A stretch of DNA of 64,000 bases from Agapanthus africanus (taxonomy: Eukaryota > Streptophyta > Magnoliopsida > Asparagales > Amaryllidaceae), in the NCBI GenBank assembly GCA_030015575.1, contig JASDDO010000008.1:80701965-80765964 (forward strand), read 5' to 3'. Made by a program: the position numbers and the translations under genes. Below, piece by piece: positions 30,054 to 41,808 of the stretch. Each line of letters starts with the position of its first letter. Position 1 is the stretch's first letter. The notes under the pieces were generated by a model that was not told where the DNA came from, did not search any database, and saw only the letters and a program-made list of their open reading frames with translations.

Positions 30054-32897
30054 CTACAAGTTCGTGTGTTCGTTTCCGGGCTTCTTGGATTTCTTCTTTT
30101 TCTTCGAAGATTTTGACGGTTGAGCATGAGTATTTGGGCCCTTATCACGAGTCTTCGTAGTTGAGCGGGGCTTCAGCACCCCTTCGATAATCTGGGGTCC
30201 AAGAGGGTCCTTCCATTCGATCGCTGGACACACATGAAGGTCTCTCAGCATTCTTTTGGTTTTAGTTGATAGCACGACTTCCCATGGAGCTTCTTTGATA
30301 AAGGAACAGGTTGCCCCCGGTGTATCTGCTTTCTTAGGAGTATGCGGCTGTGGTGGGTTTACCTTCCACTTTTCGGACAGTATAAACTTCCCCTGGAGGT
30401 ATTGATCTTCAATCCATCCTTTGAAGACGAAGCAATCTTCAATCGGATGACCTACCGTTTGATGGTAAGGGCAATAGTTAGGATTATTCACCTCGGTGGG
30501 TTGCGGCGGTCGCCTTGGATTTGGTAGGTTTATAAGTCTGTTGCGTATTGCCAGCTCGAATAACCGTTTCGTCTTGTCTCGTGGGAACGAGTAGGGACGC
30601 TTCATCTTCTCATTATAGTACCGGCGTCTTTCTTCCAATTGATCTGCCGGTTTCGGGGCGTTAGGTTGCTGTTGGGCATTCGCGACAAAGGTTGCCCTTC
30701 CTTTACCCTTGTCATTCCGAGGTTCCGACTTCGGGGGAGGTGGTCTATGACCCATCTGGTCCATCTGAGCCAACTTGTCGATTAAAGCCTGGAATGTGGT
30801 TGGCTTAAAGAACATCATAAACTGGGAGATAGTTGCGTGGGGGTCTAGGGTTCCCACGAACATGCCCACTGCGGGTGCTTCCTCAATGCGTTGCTCGCAT
30901 CTCGACCACAAATTCCGCCAGCGTATAGCATACTGGACCCAGGTTTCGCCTGGTTTTACCCTGGCGTTAATCAATGCAGTTATTGGAGTGCGTTCGCTAG
31001 CACTTGCGAATCGCTGAGTGAATAACAACTCCATTTCAGCGAACGTTTTGATAGAATCGTTCGGGAGTTCCGAATACCATTCGAACGCTGTTTCTGATAA
31101 GCTGCCCACGAACTGGCGGAGCAACAGTTTATCATCACCGCCGGTGTTACCGCAAAGGGCCCGGAACTGGGCGACATGTTGATGGGGGTTGCCGGTCCCC
31201 TTATACACGTGGAATTTTGGTATCGTATAGCCTTGCGGGTATTTGATTTGATCGTACCAACTTGGATACGGCCGCCCCGTCTTCACGACTTGACCAGCTG
31301 CCTCAATCGCATGATGGACCCGGATTTGTTGGGCTATGTAGTCAGCCAAGTCAGCCTTAGAGATTGCCTCTTCCTTGGCCGTTGAGAGGGCTGGTGGTGG
31401 ATTTGACGTTTCTCCTCGGTCGTCTTCAAGAACGATTGGGGGATCCTCGGCGGGTAGGTCCTGCTGGATCATCATTCCTATCATATCTTGGAAGAGAAGG
31501 CCCATATGTTGTATGTTGGCCGCTTGTTCAGCAGCCTCTTTGTCCTTTTTCTCCAGTATTCGGCGAAGGAATTCAGCATCGGTTTCTTCTTCTTGGCGCG
31601 CGTCTGAGGACGTCTCTGGGCTTTCTTTTGGCCCGGTAAGTGTAGCCATAGCATTCATCATTTCCTGAAGCTTTTGTTGCTGCTCCTGGGCTTTCGTCAC
31701 GGATCGGGTAAGCGGTCGGTGGCCTGTAGAAGTGCGGCTTTCCTCCTTTCCAGAGGCCATGTAAACAGTGTGCACCACCATGCCCCCAGACTTAGGGCGT
31801 CTGGGCTCAGTGCTTTTAGCCGTCGTTGCACGCTGGGGAGTCTTCTCTGGCTTCCTCCTTTTATGAGCCATGGAGGTTGAGGGGGCCGTTGAGGTGGGCG
31901 TACAGACAGCCTTTCGGGGTTTTGCTTGGTGACCAGCCTCCGGTTGGATTTTCAGCTTCTTGTGCCAGCGGGAGAGGTTTGGATCGATGATCGAGTCTCG
32001 GGCCTGCCGCCAAACCTTATAAATTTTGGAAGACAGCCGTTGAGGAGATCGGGGCTGTTCTGGTTTTATTTCCATAACCTTTTTTAATGGGGGAGGGGAC
32101 CTCTTCAGCACTGCAGTAGGAGAATTCCTTCGCACCTTATTTAGCATTTCGAAGCTGTTCCCAGTTGGAACAGCGGCATTAACTTCTGCCACCGGGGCTG
32201 ATGGAGTCAACCCAGAGGGGGAGTTGCCCCCAGCCTTCCTTACTCGGCGCCAATGGCGACGTCGAGCATGTCGAGCGGACGGCGTTGGGTCGGCGGTAAG
32301 AATGGTTTCGTCTTGCCCCCTGTGTGGGTGAGGGATCGCTGTTGGTGTTAGCCTATCAAAGACCGATGTCCTTTGGGCAGCAGGAGCGGGAGCTGACGCC
32401 GTCAATCTTGTAAAGACCGACTTTTTTGCCGGGGAAGCCGCTTTGGCGACTTCGGGGGCAGGAGTGGCCACTTTCTTAGAAGCAGTCTCCTCTGAGATAG
32501 TAGGCCCCATGATGAGTTCGCAGGATTTCTGGCCCAATCTAGAGAAAACCGAGGCGTTGACGTTGGGCGACTCGTTGAGAGGAGCCGCAGCAGGAGTAAG
32601 ACGATCAAAGACCGACTTCTTGAGAGCTTCCTTTGTCAGCACCGGCGCCGTGAAGCTTGTCGGTGGGAGTATAGTACCAAAGAACAATCCGGTAGTGGCC
32701 TGAGTCACCTGGTCCACCGGCATTGTGAAAAACGAAGCAGCTTGGGGTCCGTAGGTTATACCTCCTGGCGAGGCAAAGCGTTGGTCGCAATTGCAGTTTG
32801 AGCGGTTGGAGGATTTCGCAGAAGTAGAATCCATCGATCCTTTGCTTTCTGCAATAAGCAAGACGCCAATTCTCAGTATTTTGAAACCCAAGGGCAA
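30054..32897 (-). CDS. gag region of gag-pol, copy A, ending at a TAG
   Basis: 947 codons from an ATG about 65 bp after the primer-binding site. N-terminal region with four SVFxRL motifs (about residues 95-100, 116-121, 160-165, 178-183), a basic Pro/Ser-rich stretch, the retrotransposon gag domain (about 545-710, YPSWYDQ...EWYSELP...) and a CHHC knuckle YCPYHQTVGHPIEDC (about 809-822), then a Lys-rich segment. The frame ends at TAG 30054-30056 where copy B has CAG, so this stop is a private nonsense mutation rather than a conserved gag/pol boundary. A Met about 21 codons in (MDSTSAK) is an alternative start. Confidence 0.88.
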   Translation of the reverse strand: MPLGFKILRIGVLLIAESKGSMDSTSAKSSNRSNCNCDQRFASPGGITYGPQAASFFTMPVDQVTQATTGLFFGTILPPTSFTAPVLTKEALKKSVFDRLTPAAAPLNESPNVNASVFSRLGQKSCELIMGPTISEETASKKVATPAPEVAKAASPAKKSVFTRLTASAPAPAAQRTSVFDRLTPTAIPHPHRGQDETILTADPTPSARHARRRHWRRVRKAGGNSPSGLTPSAPVAEVNAAVPTGNSFEMLNKVRRNSPTAVLKRSPPPLKKVMEIKPEQPRSPQRLSSKIYKVWRQARDSIIDPNLSRWHKKLKIQPEAGHQAKPRKAVCTPTSTAPSTSMAHKRRKPEKTPQRATTAKSTEPRRPKSGGMVVHTVYMASGKEESRTSTGHRPLTRSVTKAQEQQQKLQEMMNAMATLTGPKESPETSSDARQEEETDAEFLRRILEKKDKEAAEQAANIQHMGLLFQDMIGMMIQQDLPAEDPPIVLEDDRGETSNPPPALSTAKEEAISKADLADYIAQQIRVHHAIEAAGQVVKTGRPYPSWYDQIKYPQGYTIPKFHVYKGTGNPHQHVAQFRALCGNTGGDDKLLLRQFVGSLSETAFEWYSELPNDSIKTFAEMELLFTQRFASASERTPITALINARVKPGETWVQYAIRWRNLWSRCEQRIEEAPAVGMFVGTLDPHATISQFMMFFKPTTFQALIDKLAQMDQMGHRPPPPKSEPRNDKGKGRATFVANAQQQPNAPKPADQLEERRRYYNEKMKRPYSFPRDKTKRLFELAIRNRLINLPNPRRPPQPTEVNNPNYCPYHQTVGHPIEDCFVFKGWIEDQYLQGKFILSEKWKVNPPQPHTPKKADTPGATCSFIKEAPWEVVLSTKTKRMLRDLHVCPAIEWKDPLGPQIIEGVLKPRSTTKTRDKGPNTHAQPSKSSKKKKKSKKPGNEHTNL

Positions 32898-32962
32898 CTA
32901 TTAGCGAACCGCGATTGGTTCGCGAATCAGGACACACGAAGTGTGGAGTGGAAAGAGGAAAA

Positions 32963-32981
32963 GGTCCCACCGGGCGTGCCA
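32963..32981 (-). other. primer-binding site of copy A
   Basis: The minus strand reads TGGCACGCCCGGTGGGACC five bases inside LTR2. The TGG start and position fit a tRNA 3' end complement; I cannot assign the tRNA with certainty. Confidence 0.65.
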
Positions 32982-32986
32982 GAATC

Positions 32987-35900
32987 TGTTCCCCTCCGAA
33001 TGACACGCAAGACATGGACGTCTCGCCTGAGGTTCGGGGCAGATGCTAATTGGTGTGATCCGTCCACCTCTCCGAAGATGCCAAGTTGATTTATGACACC
33101 GTGTATCGGAGGTTTAAACGGATGCGGCCGATGTAGCAGACTTCGTCAGATTCGCCCTCGTTTGAGGGGTTTTTGATTGTGGGGACGCTCTTCCCTGCAG
33201 GCGCAAGCCCCTGCAGTTAATTACGCTACCGCATCGCGGTAACAACTTTCTCCTTCTCCAGATGGTCACTTCGTGTCGTGTGTTTATTTTATGTTTTGTT
33301 GCCCGTGGATCGTTTACGGAGACTGAGTTATGTCGTCGCCCGTAGGGCGTGGACTAGTCCAAATCCGTGTTTACCTTAGATTTGGGTTTGGGGGTTTGGT
33401 TTGAGGATACATCAGCCATACTTGAAGCTAAGATCAACTCAAACGTTTGTTAAGGATACGTTAGTCTAACGTTGAGACCAAGATCAACTTAACAGGATCG
33501 TTTAGATCCGACAAAAGAGCATTTGGGCTCTATTGTTCCAGTTTAGGGACATAGTGGTCCATCGTATGTGTGGCCGTCGGGACCCGTCACCTCTCTGACG
33601 ACGTTGAAGGATTACAACGACGGATGTCAGAGGAGTTCAGAGATGTGCCCTCGAGCCAGAGTTAATTAGGGGGATTCATAGTCCAGTCTGTTTGAAGGTT
33701 TAAGGATACGTTAGCCATCTTTGAGGCTAAGATCAACTTAAACGGGGCCGTTTAGATCCGACAAAAGAGCATACGGGGCTCTATTGTTCTAGTTTAAGGA
33801 CATTGCGGTCCACGGGTAGTTTAAAGACATTGCGGTCCACGGGTAGTTTAAGGACATTGCGGTCCACGGGTAGTTTAAGGACATTGCGGTCCATTGTTAG
33901 TTTTAAGACATCTCGGTCAAGGTTAAGGACGTCATAGTCCATGGGTTTAAGGACTCCACAGTCCGGTATGTGCTCTGGATGCTTCACACGGGTTCACTGC
34001 CGTGCTTGGCGAGGACCAGGCTCCGCTCTGGGCATTTTCCGCGGGGTCGGAGAGTGACGTTATCCGCGTTCCACGTAACCAGGAATTTTGCATTAGGCAT
34101 GGGTTTAAGGACCCCACAGTCCGTATCATGGGTGGTCGTCGGGACCCGTCACCTCTTTGAAGACATTGAGGGATTACAATGCCAAGTATCAAAGGAGCGA
34201 AGAGATGTACCCTAGAACCGGAATGGCTTAAGTAGTCCTTGGCCCAATTTGGGGTCAAGACCGATTAATTATGTTATGAGCCCATTAGCCCAGTTAATTA
34301 CGAATTGAAGACTCATGGCCTGGCTTGGGCTAAGTCCGATCATGTCTGGAATATTGGCTTCTTGTTGGTCCATTGAAGGAGAGGCTTTGCCTCTATCCAT
34401 TTAGCCAATTGGGCCACAGCCTAGTGTTAAACACTACAGAGCAATCAGTGTTGAACACTGGGAATGAAGTTGACGAGTTAGTGTTTAACACTAAAAGATA
34501 GTTGGTGTTAAACACCAGCAACAGGTCTTTCAAATTAGTGTTAAACACTAAGACAGATCAGTATCGAGCATCGGCAACAGAGATCTCAAATTAGTGTTAA
34601 ACACTAAGGTAGTCAGTGTTGAACACTGCAAATGAAGTTCTTCAATTGGTATTGAACACTAAGGCCCAACAGTGTTTCAATACTGGATTCGAGAGTTCCA
34701 ATTTAGTGTTAAACACTAAGGCAAAAGGGGTCACGTGGTAACACGTGAGAGCGCCCTCTCTCCATTCATTCTGCTGAGATTATCGCATCTTTCAGAGCAT
34801 CACGTGCCATCACGTGACGGGCATTCATATGCTTATGTGTTAGAGCTTCTGTCAAGGGTCACGTGGGTCACGTGGAGGACTGCCTCAAAGGGCTTTCTGT
34901 AGATCTCTTGGGGGGTCACGTGGTGGCACGTGACCCTGCCTCTATGCATGTTGTTTAGAGAATCTGTTAATCCCCTTTTTTTTTCCAGGAATTAAATTCC
35001 TCGAGCTTTAAATTTTAGAGGAATTAAATTCCTACTTCCTTTTGAAGACTTGTATTCTGGAATAGAGTTGAACTCTGAGTTTTCTGTAGGAATTAAATTC
35101 CTCATACATATGAAGAACTGAATAGGGTTAAACCCTGATAAAAGCTTTTAAGGAATTAAACTTCCATTCTCTGTTAAATTATGATTAAGAGAATTAAATT
35201 CCCGTTGTTTCGACAGAACTAAATTCTTAATTAGGGTTAAACCCTGTTTCTATCTGTTCTGAAGGAATTAAATTCCCATAACACAGGGTCAAGCCCTACT
35301 TTTATCTTAAAGGAATTAAATTCCTATAGTTCTGTGAGAATTAAATTCTCATGTTTCCATTCCCTCTCTATGTTTTGGATCTGCATGGCAGGATCTCAAC
35401 CCATTGAGAATTAAATTCTCAACCTAAAGGGGAGATGTGCACTTTGCAGATCCTCTATCAAAGAGAGAAGAAATATGTTCTTCTGTTTTTATGTTATCAG
35501 AGTTAAACTCTGTTGAGAATTAAATTCTCCTTCTTTCAAAAAGCTTTCCCTTTCTTACCTAGGGTTTTCTTTTGCAGAAGCTTCAAATTCTTCAAAGTAT
35601 CAAGGCTCTCTCCTTTTTTTTCCCTTTGCGTATATGTCTTTTTGTATCTCTTGGCTCCTACTTATAGGAGAAGCAGCCGAGTCAATTAGTTTTTGATGAA
35701 TCTTCATTAAGAGATTTGATTTGCATCCATCATTCGTTTTGGACCTTTGGATTATTAGGTGAATTTTATTCACCATTGGATTTTAAATCCAGGGATTCTC
35801 CTTTGTTATTTCTGTTAGATTTAAAGGGGAAATCTTTCCAAACTCGAGATTTTCCATAGATAGATGATATTTAATCGCCTCTGAATCTTTAATTCGATCT

Positions 35901-36504
35901 GCTCCAGATAATCACTTTCCTTTGGAAAGATTTGATTCTCCTTCAGAATTTAATTCTGTTAACAAAACGGGCTTTGAAAGCCGGTCACGTGTGACCACGT
36001 GACCCATGGTCACGTGTGGGCACGTGACCCCCTTGGAACGAGCCCTCCTCTTTCTTTTTGTTCTGTCTTCTGGTTGCTGTTTAACCGTCACGTGCCACCA
36101 CGTGACCCCCGGTCACGCGCGAACACGTGACCGTTGTCTGGAGCCTCTTTCCTTGGTTCAACTGGAGAACGAGTCTGCTGCTTTGAACGTCACGTGCCAA
36201 CACGTGACCCTGGTCACGTGGGAGCACGTGACCTCTTCTGAAGCCTTTTCCTTGACTTGATCAGGGAACCGGTGTGCCTTTGACGCTTGCATTTAAATGT
36301 CACGTGTCTACACGTGACCCTGGTCACGTGGAGCACGTGACTCTTTCTGAAGCCACTTTTCTTCAATGTAGTCAGGAAACTGAACTTGTCTTGATGATGC
36401 GCTTAGGTGTCACGTGCCAACACGTGACTGCTGGTCACGCGTAAGCACGTGACCCTCTTCTGAAGCTTTTCCCAGAAGCTTTCCTGATTTTAAATCAGGA
36501 AACA
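32987..36504 (-). repeat. LTR2, shared by copies A and B (3518 bp)
   Basis: Serves as 5' LTR of copy A and 3' LTR of copy B. It has a primer-binding site on its left and a polypurine tract on its right, and no target duplication of its own on either side. Its left part shares variants with LTR3, including four 27-bp units; from 33970 rightward it shares variants with LTR1. It contains the same palindrome families: AGTGTTAAACACT 34423-34717, CACGTG pairs about 34729-36453, odd-length palindromes from about 34988. Confidence 0.95.
33790..33900. repeat. 27-bp tandem repeat in LTR2, four copies
   Basis: Same unit as in LTR1, which has two copies; the second unit here reads aaagac instead of aaggac, as it also does in LTR3. 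Confidence 0.88.
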
Positions 36505-36517
36505 AATGCCCCCACAG
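36505..36517 (-). other. polypurine tract of copy B
   Basis: Identical in sequence and position to that of copy A; on the minus strand a G run precedes TGTTTCC of LTR2. Confidence 0.8.
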
Positions 36518-36618
36518 CGTTGTTCTCACGTGTCTGCACGTGAGTGCAACGCTGTCACCTCTTGTGACCGTTGGATTCCTCTAGGGATCTGGGGAGATGA
36601 AACGTTTCCATTGCCTTC

Positions 36619-36626
36619 TATAAATA
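36619..36626 (+). promoter_or_regulatory. TATA box of antisense PMD gene, copy B
   Basis: TATAAATA in the same context as at 5249-5256, with the CT-rich start region conserved. Confidence 0.68.
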
Positions 36627-36777
36627 CCTCTATCTCTTCATAGGAGCCTTCACTTTGCTCATCTTCTTCTTCTGAGAACTTTTTCTGAGAATTTAATTCT
36701 CGTTTCCAGAGCTTAGTTCTCTGTCTTGGAACAATCTGCAGAGTTTAACTCTATTCGAAAAGAATCCTTTTTCTCAG

Positions 36778-37427
36778 GTAATGTTCTTGGACAACGATGG
36801 ACCTTCACATTTCTCTGGATTTTAAATCCCAAAACAAGGGTTTTTACCCTTTGTCCTTCATATTTTCCATAAGAACATGAAACCGCTTAACCTTCAAACT
36901 GTAGATCTCTTAGGGTTTAGATGATCTTTGGGGAGATGATGATGGCGTTTCAACCCCATGGAATTTAATTCCATCAAAAATGTTTCTGGAAATTTAATTC
37001 CCTTTTCTCAATAAGGAATTTAATTCCAATGAAGGGCTTGATTTCTTCACACGGAGGCTTCCTGAGGTCTCTTGGCCCTAGGTTGTTCTTCTGCAATTAA
37101 TGCAATGGGGGCTTTGTAATGATGTCTTTTTGTGGGAATTTAATTCCTTCGATTTTGTTGGATTCATTGTAGAGCCCGAGACAGATCCTGTTGGGGGGAT
37201 GTGCATGGTCATCCTTCTTTGTTAAATGAGAATATTCCCTTTGTTTTATTGTAATGATTTGGCCTCATTATTAATGAGCCGTCATCCGGATTCTGTGGGG
37301 TCCATATGTTTTGTAGCCAATGGTCCCAGAAAACTCTGCTGTCGCTTTCTTTAACTAGTCCTTATGTTCATGCATGAATATATATCGCTGACTTTTCTTT
37401 TAACGGTCTTCTTTTATCGGATTTCAG
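36778..37427 (+). other. 5'-UTR leader intron of PMD gene, copy B
   Basis: Donor CAG|GTAATG and acceptor ATTTCAG|GTG are conserved; the length (650 bp) is the same as in copy A. Confidence 0.68.
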
Positions 37428-37432
37428 GTGCG

Positions 37433-40400
37433 ATGGCTTCTGTCCCACGCTTTCCCTTTTCTCGCTCGGAGGCGGCTTTTCCTCAGTCACCATCTGATGA
37501 GGAAGCGATGGCGATGATTCGGGCCCATGACCCGAACTGCACCAACCTTCTTCAATGGGGATCTTGGTATAGTCAGATTATTCAGGGTCGCCGGAGTTTT
37601 CTTTGCGCGGTGCCAACGGAGCCCACTTTCCCCTTTTTACCGATGGATCCTCCAAGGACAGCTTTTGCTGTGGAAATGCCCAACTGGACTCCAACGGGAA
37701 GTTTGGAGCCTTCGACGACCGGCATTCCGAACCATCCGATCCCGGCCATAGACATCTTGGGACGGCGTATCTGCCAGGGTGAGGCCCACCCGTGGGGGCA
37801 ATTTATAAGATAGGGCTCACTCCTAGGCATCCTACAGGCTACCTTCTCTGGGCTCGCTACATCCTTTCTGCCCATCGGGCGCGGTTGCAGAAAGTCGGGC
37901 TTTACCAGGCCATATACGCGTCACTATTCCATTACAAGTCCCCGCATGTCTGGTGGGTCAAGGCGTTTTTGAACCAGTGGAATCTTCCTACTAATACTTT
38001 CATTCTGGGAGATCGCGAGGTTTCGATTTCTCTGGCCGAATTTTATGATATCTCGGGGTTGCCGATAAGGGGTAATCTGTATGAGGAGTTGTTGCCTCCT
38101 GACGAGTACGTTTTTGAACCCGAGCCCGCCCCAGTTGACGGCCTGTCTGCTGAGAATGCTGTTCGCCCCAAGCGCCCCAGTTTAATTAAGGCCCTAGGCA
38201 TCTTCGACCGATTATTCACCGAGTCCGAGGAGCAGGGTGTCACTTTCAAGAGCTTCATTGCTCGTTTCCTTCGTGAGGACGCCTTATCGAAGACAGCCCC
38301 GAAGTTTGCCAACATTGGGGACCCCTTCGGGTTCGGTCCGAAGAGGTTGCCGACCAACGAATCAGATTTACCTCAGTATTACATCCCTATTATATCGCCG
38401 ATATCTTTTGAATCCATTGCTGTCCCAGGCATGGACGAGGAGACGTTCTTTGTGGGGTTTGTTAGTGTCTGGCTTAGTTGGTTCGTCATCCTCATGCATC
38501 GCCGCTTCATGAGAGCCTCGGTCATCTACCCGGCTCATCGTATTACTGAGGGGATGCGGTTGGCTATCGGCATCCCGGCCTTGGCGCACCTTTATAACGG
38601 ATTGGGCACCGCAGCTAATACCTCTACGCCTGGCGTGGACGTAGTGAACTTTTCGCTTCATTATTTCACGTCGTGGATCGAAATGCATGTGCTGGGGTCT
38701 TTTGCTATGCATCAGAGGCCCGCCTTTTACGACGCCTATCCCTTCCCGCGACTTATGCGACTGGTGGGTGCTTCTGCTGCCGACCCAACTCAATTTGGGG
38801 CTATTCGGGTGCTGATTTCTCCTCATGCCACCGTTGGAGGGTTGGTTTTTAATGATCGGGTTTTGTCTAGTCCTTCGGGTCCCGTTCAACAACTCTGGGA
38901 CCGGTCGAAAGACAACGCGCCCTCTCTGAATCCCCGGGAGGCCACGCATTTGTATACAATTAGACCGGGCTACTTGGTGTTTCGCCAGGACAGTGCAGCT
39001 CTTTTTATGCGGTACAATCCGCATCGATTTGCCCGGCAGCTTGGATACGACCAAGGTGTTCCTTTTGAGGCTTTTATTGTCGCCCCGATCCCTTCGCTCG
39101 ATGCTGTTCGCGATGCCGCTCATCATTTCGTGAGGCTGAACACCGGCTCTCATTTCATGGTCCCTGAAGCCGAGTACATGCCCCGATGCGTAGACGCATT
39201 TACGGGCTGGTATGTTCATCGGATCACCCCAATTATTGCTGAAGAAAGAAGGGTTCTTCTTGGTCACGACGCCCCTCCTCAGGTTTCGGGAGCTAAGCTG
39301 CGACCGAGGGTTCCAGTCCGCTTCCCTTTGAGGGAGATTGGCGCCGCCCTCATTCCGGGAGAGTTAGGGGTCGACCTTACTCCGACAGCTGGTATGCCCT
39401 TGGGTTCCCGATCGCGGGGTAAACGGGCTCCAGTAGTAGCACCTCTGCCGGTGGCGGCACCGCCCCCCGTGGCGTCGATAATGGCGATGTCGTCCTCGGT
39501 TGTGGCACTGAGCGAAAGTAACAGGGATGAGGGCGCTGAAGGCGATGTGGGCCAGCGCCGCCCTAAGGCTTCGCGAGGGAGGAAGCGGTCATCCTCAGCG
39601 ACCGGCTCTGGGTCTAAACGGCGGAGGAAAGCGGCTACCAGCCCGCTTGATTCTGTGGTGGAGTCTGAGCCTATCCTTGAAGACGAACCATTGGCCTTGC
39701 AAGAGTCAAGCGCTGGACTTCTCTTCCCGAGTTCGGCTGATGAGGAGGCTGCACAGTTGGTTGAGGCCATACGGCGTTCAAAAGACGCGTCCCATAACGC
39801 CAAGGTTCCGAAGAAGTCTTATCCCGCCGTAATTTTTTACGAAGACCCTTCGTGGATTCGGCGGCGATTTATCGGCCCTTTGGAGGAATGGGGGGAAAGG
39901 GCTTTGAAGCAGGCCGCTTCAGAAGACGCCGCTGATGCACTTTCTTTATGGACCGGTGGTCATGAATCTACCCTTAAACCCCGGCGAGCTCACCTCCTTG
40001 AGAAGGAGAAGCGGCTTGAAGAAGCCATATTGAGGGCTTCTTTGCGTATATGTACGTTGTTCTTCTTTTGTAGTCTTTTCGATTATTTATGCTCGTGGGT
40101 ATGTATCATTATTTTTATTTGAATCGTGCAGAATCTTCGACGCTGGGGGAGCTCCCTACTGGCCCATTAAAGCTAAAGCCCGCCGAAATTCTCAATGAAG
40201 CCTTGCTGGATGTGGAGGGGGCTGATGAGGCTGCTCCTCTCATGATAGAACCTCCAGCGGCGGTTCTTGATCAGGGAATGCTTGCCCCTTTGGGGGAGGC
40301 TCCCCTGGAGGCCGCCGCCCCAATGCCTCTTACTGAGGGCGGCCCAAAGGCTGGGAGCGAGGTAGTCGGGACTACTCTCCCTTTGTTGGAGCCTGAGGTC

Positions 40401-41569
40401 ACGGCGGAGACCGTTGAAGCTGCCATCCCTCCGGCTCAGAATGGGAGGAGTGTTGAAGGTATCCCTCTGCATTTTAATTTAGCAACCCCTTCATAGTCTG
40501 AACTCTTTTATCTTTCCCAGAATTGCGCGGTTTGGCGGCCACGATCGCGGATCTGTCGCCTCGACAGTCATTTCAACGTTTTATGGAGATGGCAGCTCCA
40601 CAGGCGATCTCCCCTCAGCGTATTGTCCTTTCCTCTGGGCAAGGTTAGTGTCTTTCGCCCTTTTTTACCATAGCATTGTTACTATTTTGCGAAATGACGT
40701 TGATGTCTTTTATAGTTTTGGAGGCCGACGATGAGGTCGAGGTCGTTGAAGGGCCAGGGGAATCCTCAGCTCCTACTTGCATGACTGTCGGTGGGTGACA
40801 TTTTATTATAGTCCCGTTCGTTCTGCGTTTAAGAGTCTTACTAACATTTGCCAAATTTGAACAGCCCTGCCAGTCTCCATGGCTTTGGAATCACGCATTG
40901 TGATGCCGCCCGGCCCCTACGCTTTGCGGGCTTCAGACCGCTTGGCCCAATTGAGCCTTGTCTCCCTATCATCTTTCGTCGAGGAGCTCCGTGCTGGTAG
41001 CGCGACCACAGCTGAAGCGTTTGCCGCTGAAGCTAACGGCTCTCTTCCTTTTCTCGCCACTTATCATAGCGAGGAGGTGGTGCGGGGTCTGGGTAGAGTT
41101 CTGCAGAAAGGTGGAGGCCTGCTTGTACGCTCTCGAATGTTCTCACCTCTCTCCAGAAGCCGTGGCTGCAAAAGCGGAGTTGCGGGGTCTGATAGCACGG
41201 TGTGCTGCCAACATGACGTCATGCGAGAAGAGGCTTGGCCGCAAGTTCTCGGAGAGGGAGCTAGCCTCCAAGGCGCTGGGAGAGCTTCAAGCCAATCTTA
41301 CAGCCAGGGCCAACAAAGCGTATGAACTCTGGCGGGTGCTTCAGGAGTCCATCAAAGAGGTGGTGGCTCTCGATAAAGCTGCCACGTTCACTCGTGAGAG
41401 GGTCGAGGCTCATAAGGCCACCGAGAAAGAGCTCGAAGCTCAGCTCGCTTCGTATCAGGCTCAGCAAGCTCAGGCGGAGGCTCTTCTTCTGGAGATCTTG
41501 CGTCATGAAGCCGTGGCTCAGCAACAGAATGATGAGCTGGTAAAATTATTGCACCGCCCGCCGGCTTGA
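37433..41569 (+). pseudogene. antisense PMD gene, copy B, frameshifted
   Basis: Same exon plan as copy A: 37433-40051, 40132-40458, 40521-40643, 40716-40790, 40865-41569, with conserved GT-AG sites. One base is missing near 37801 (codon 123), so the ATG frame ends soon after while the rest stays open to beyond 40051 in the neighbouring frame. At codon 541, where copy A has its stop, this copy has CAA. A second lesion is at the first coding splice junction: the last exon base 40051 is T instead of G, so normal splicing would give TAA across the junction. The frame change near 41110 in the last exon matches that of copy A. Domains are as described for copy A. Confidence 0.82.
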
Positions 41570-41669
41570 GGACTTGTATCTTTTTTCCTTTTTGTACATA
41601 CTCATGGATGAGAGTATCTTTCTTTTTGTTTCTTTCATGAATTGTACTTTGTATCCATTTTGGTTTATG

Positions 41670-41675
41670 AATAAA
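41670..41675 (+). terminator. poly(A) signal of PMD gene, copy B
   Basis: AATAAA about 100 bp after the stop, as in copy A. Confidence 0.6.
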
Positions 41676-41808
41676 AGATACATTTTTCTTCTCAATGGTG
41701 TGTCCCCTTTTATTAAATGTATTCTGCGGACAGTCTATCTTGATCTCCTTGCAGGACAGCGATGGCTTAGGATTCAGGGTTAAGATCTGCTTCCTAAGAC
41801 TTTTGCAT

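Larger units (their letters stand above)
1669..36504 (-). mobile_element. Tat-like Ty3/gypsy retrotransposon, copy A (contains nested copia)
   Basis: Copy A runs from LTR2 as its 5' LTR leftward to LTR1 as its 3' LTR, in minus orientation. Order along the minus strand: LTR2, primer-binding site (32963-32981), gag-pol (32897 down to 13864), non-coding repeat zone, antisense PMD gene (5249-10306, plus strand), polypurine tract (5135-5147), LTR1. Without the 9738-bp copia insert and its 5-bp duplication, copy A is about 25.1 kb. There is no chromodomain after integrase; a second RNase H and an antisense ORF between pol and the 3' LTR are Tat-clade traits. Coding capacity is broken by a TAG at 30054-30056, the copia insertion at 15079/24818 and a stop in the PMD gene at 7683. 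Confidence 0.93.
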
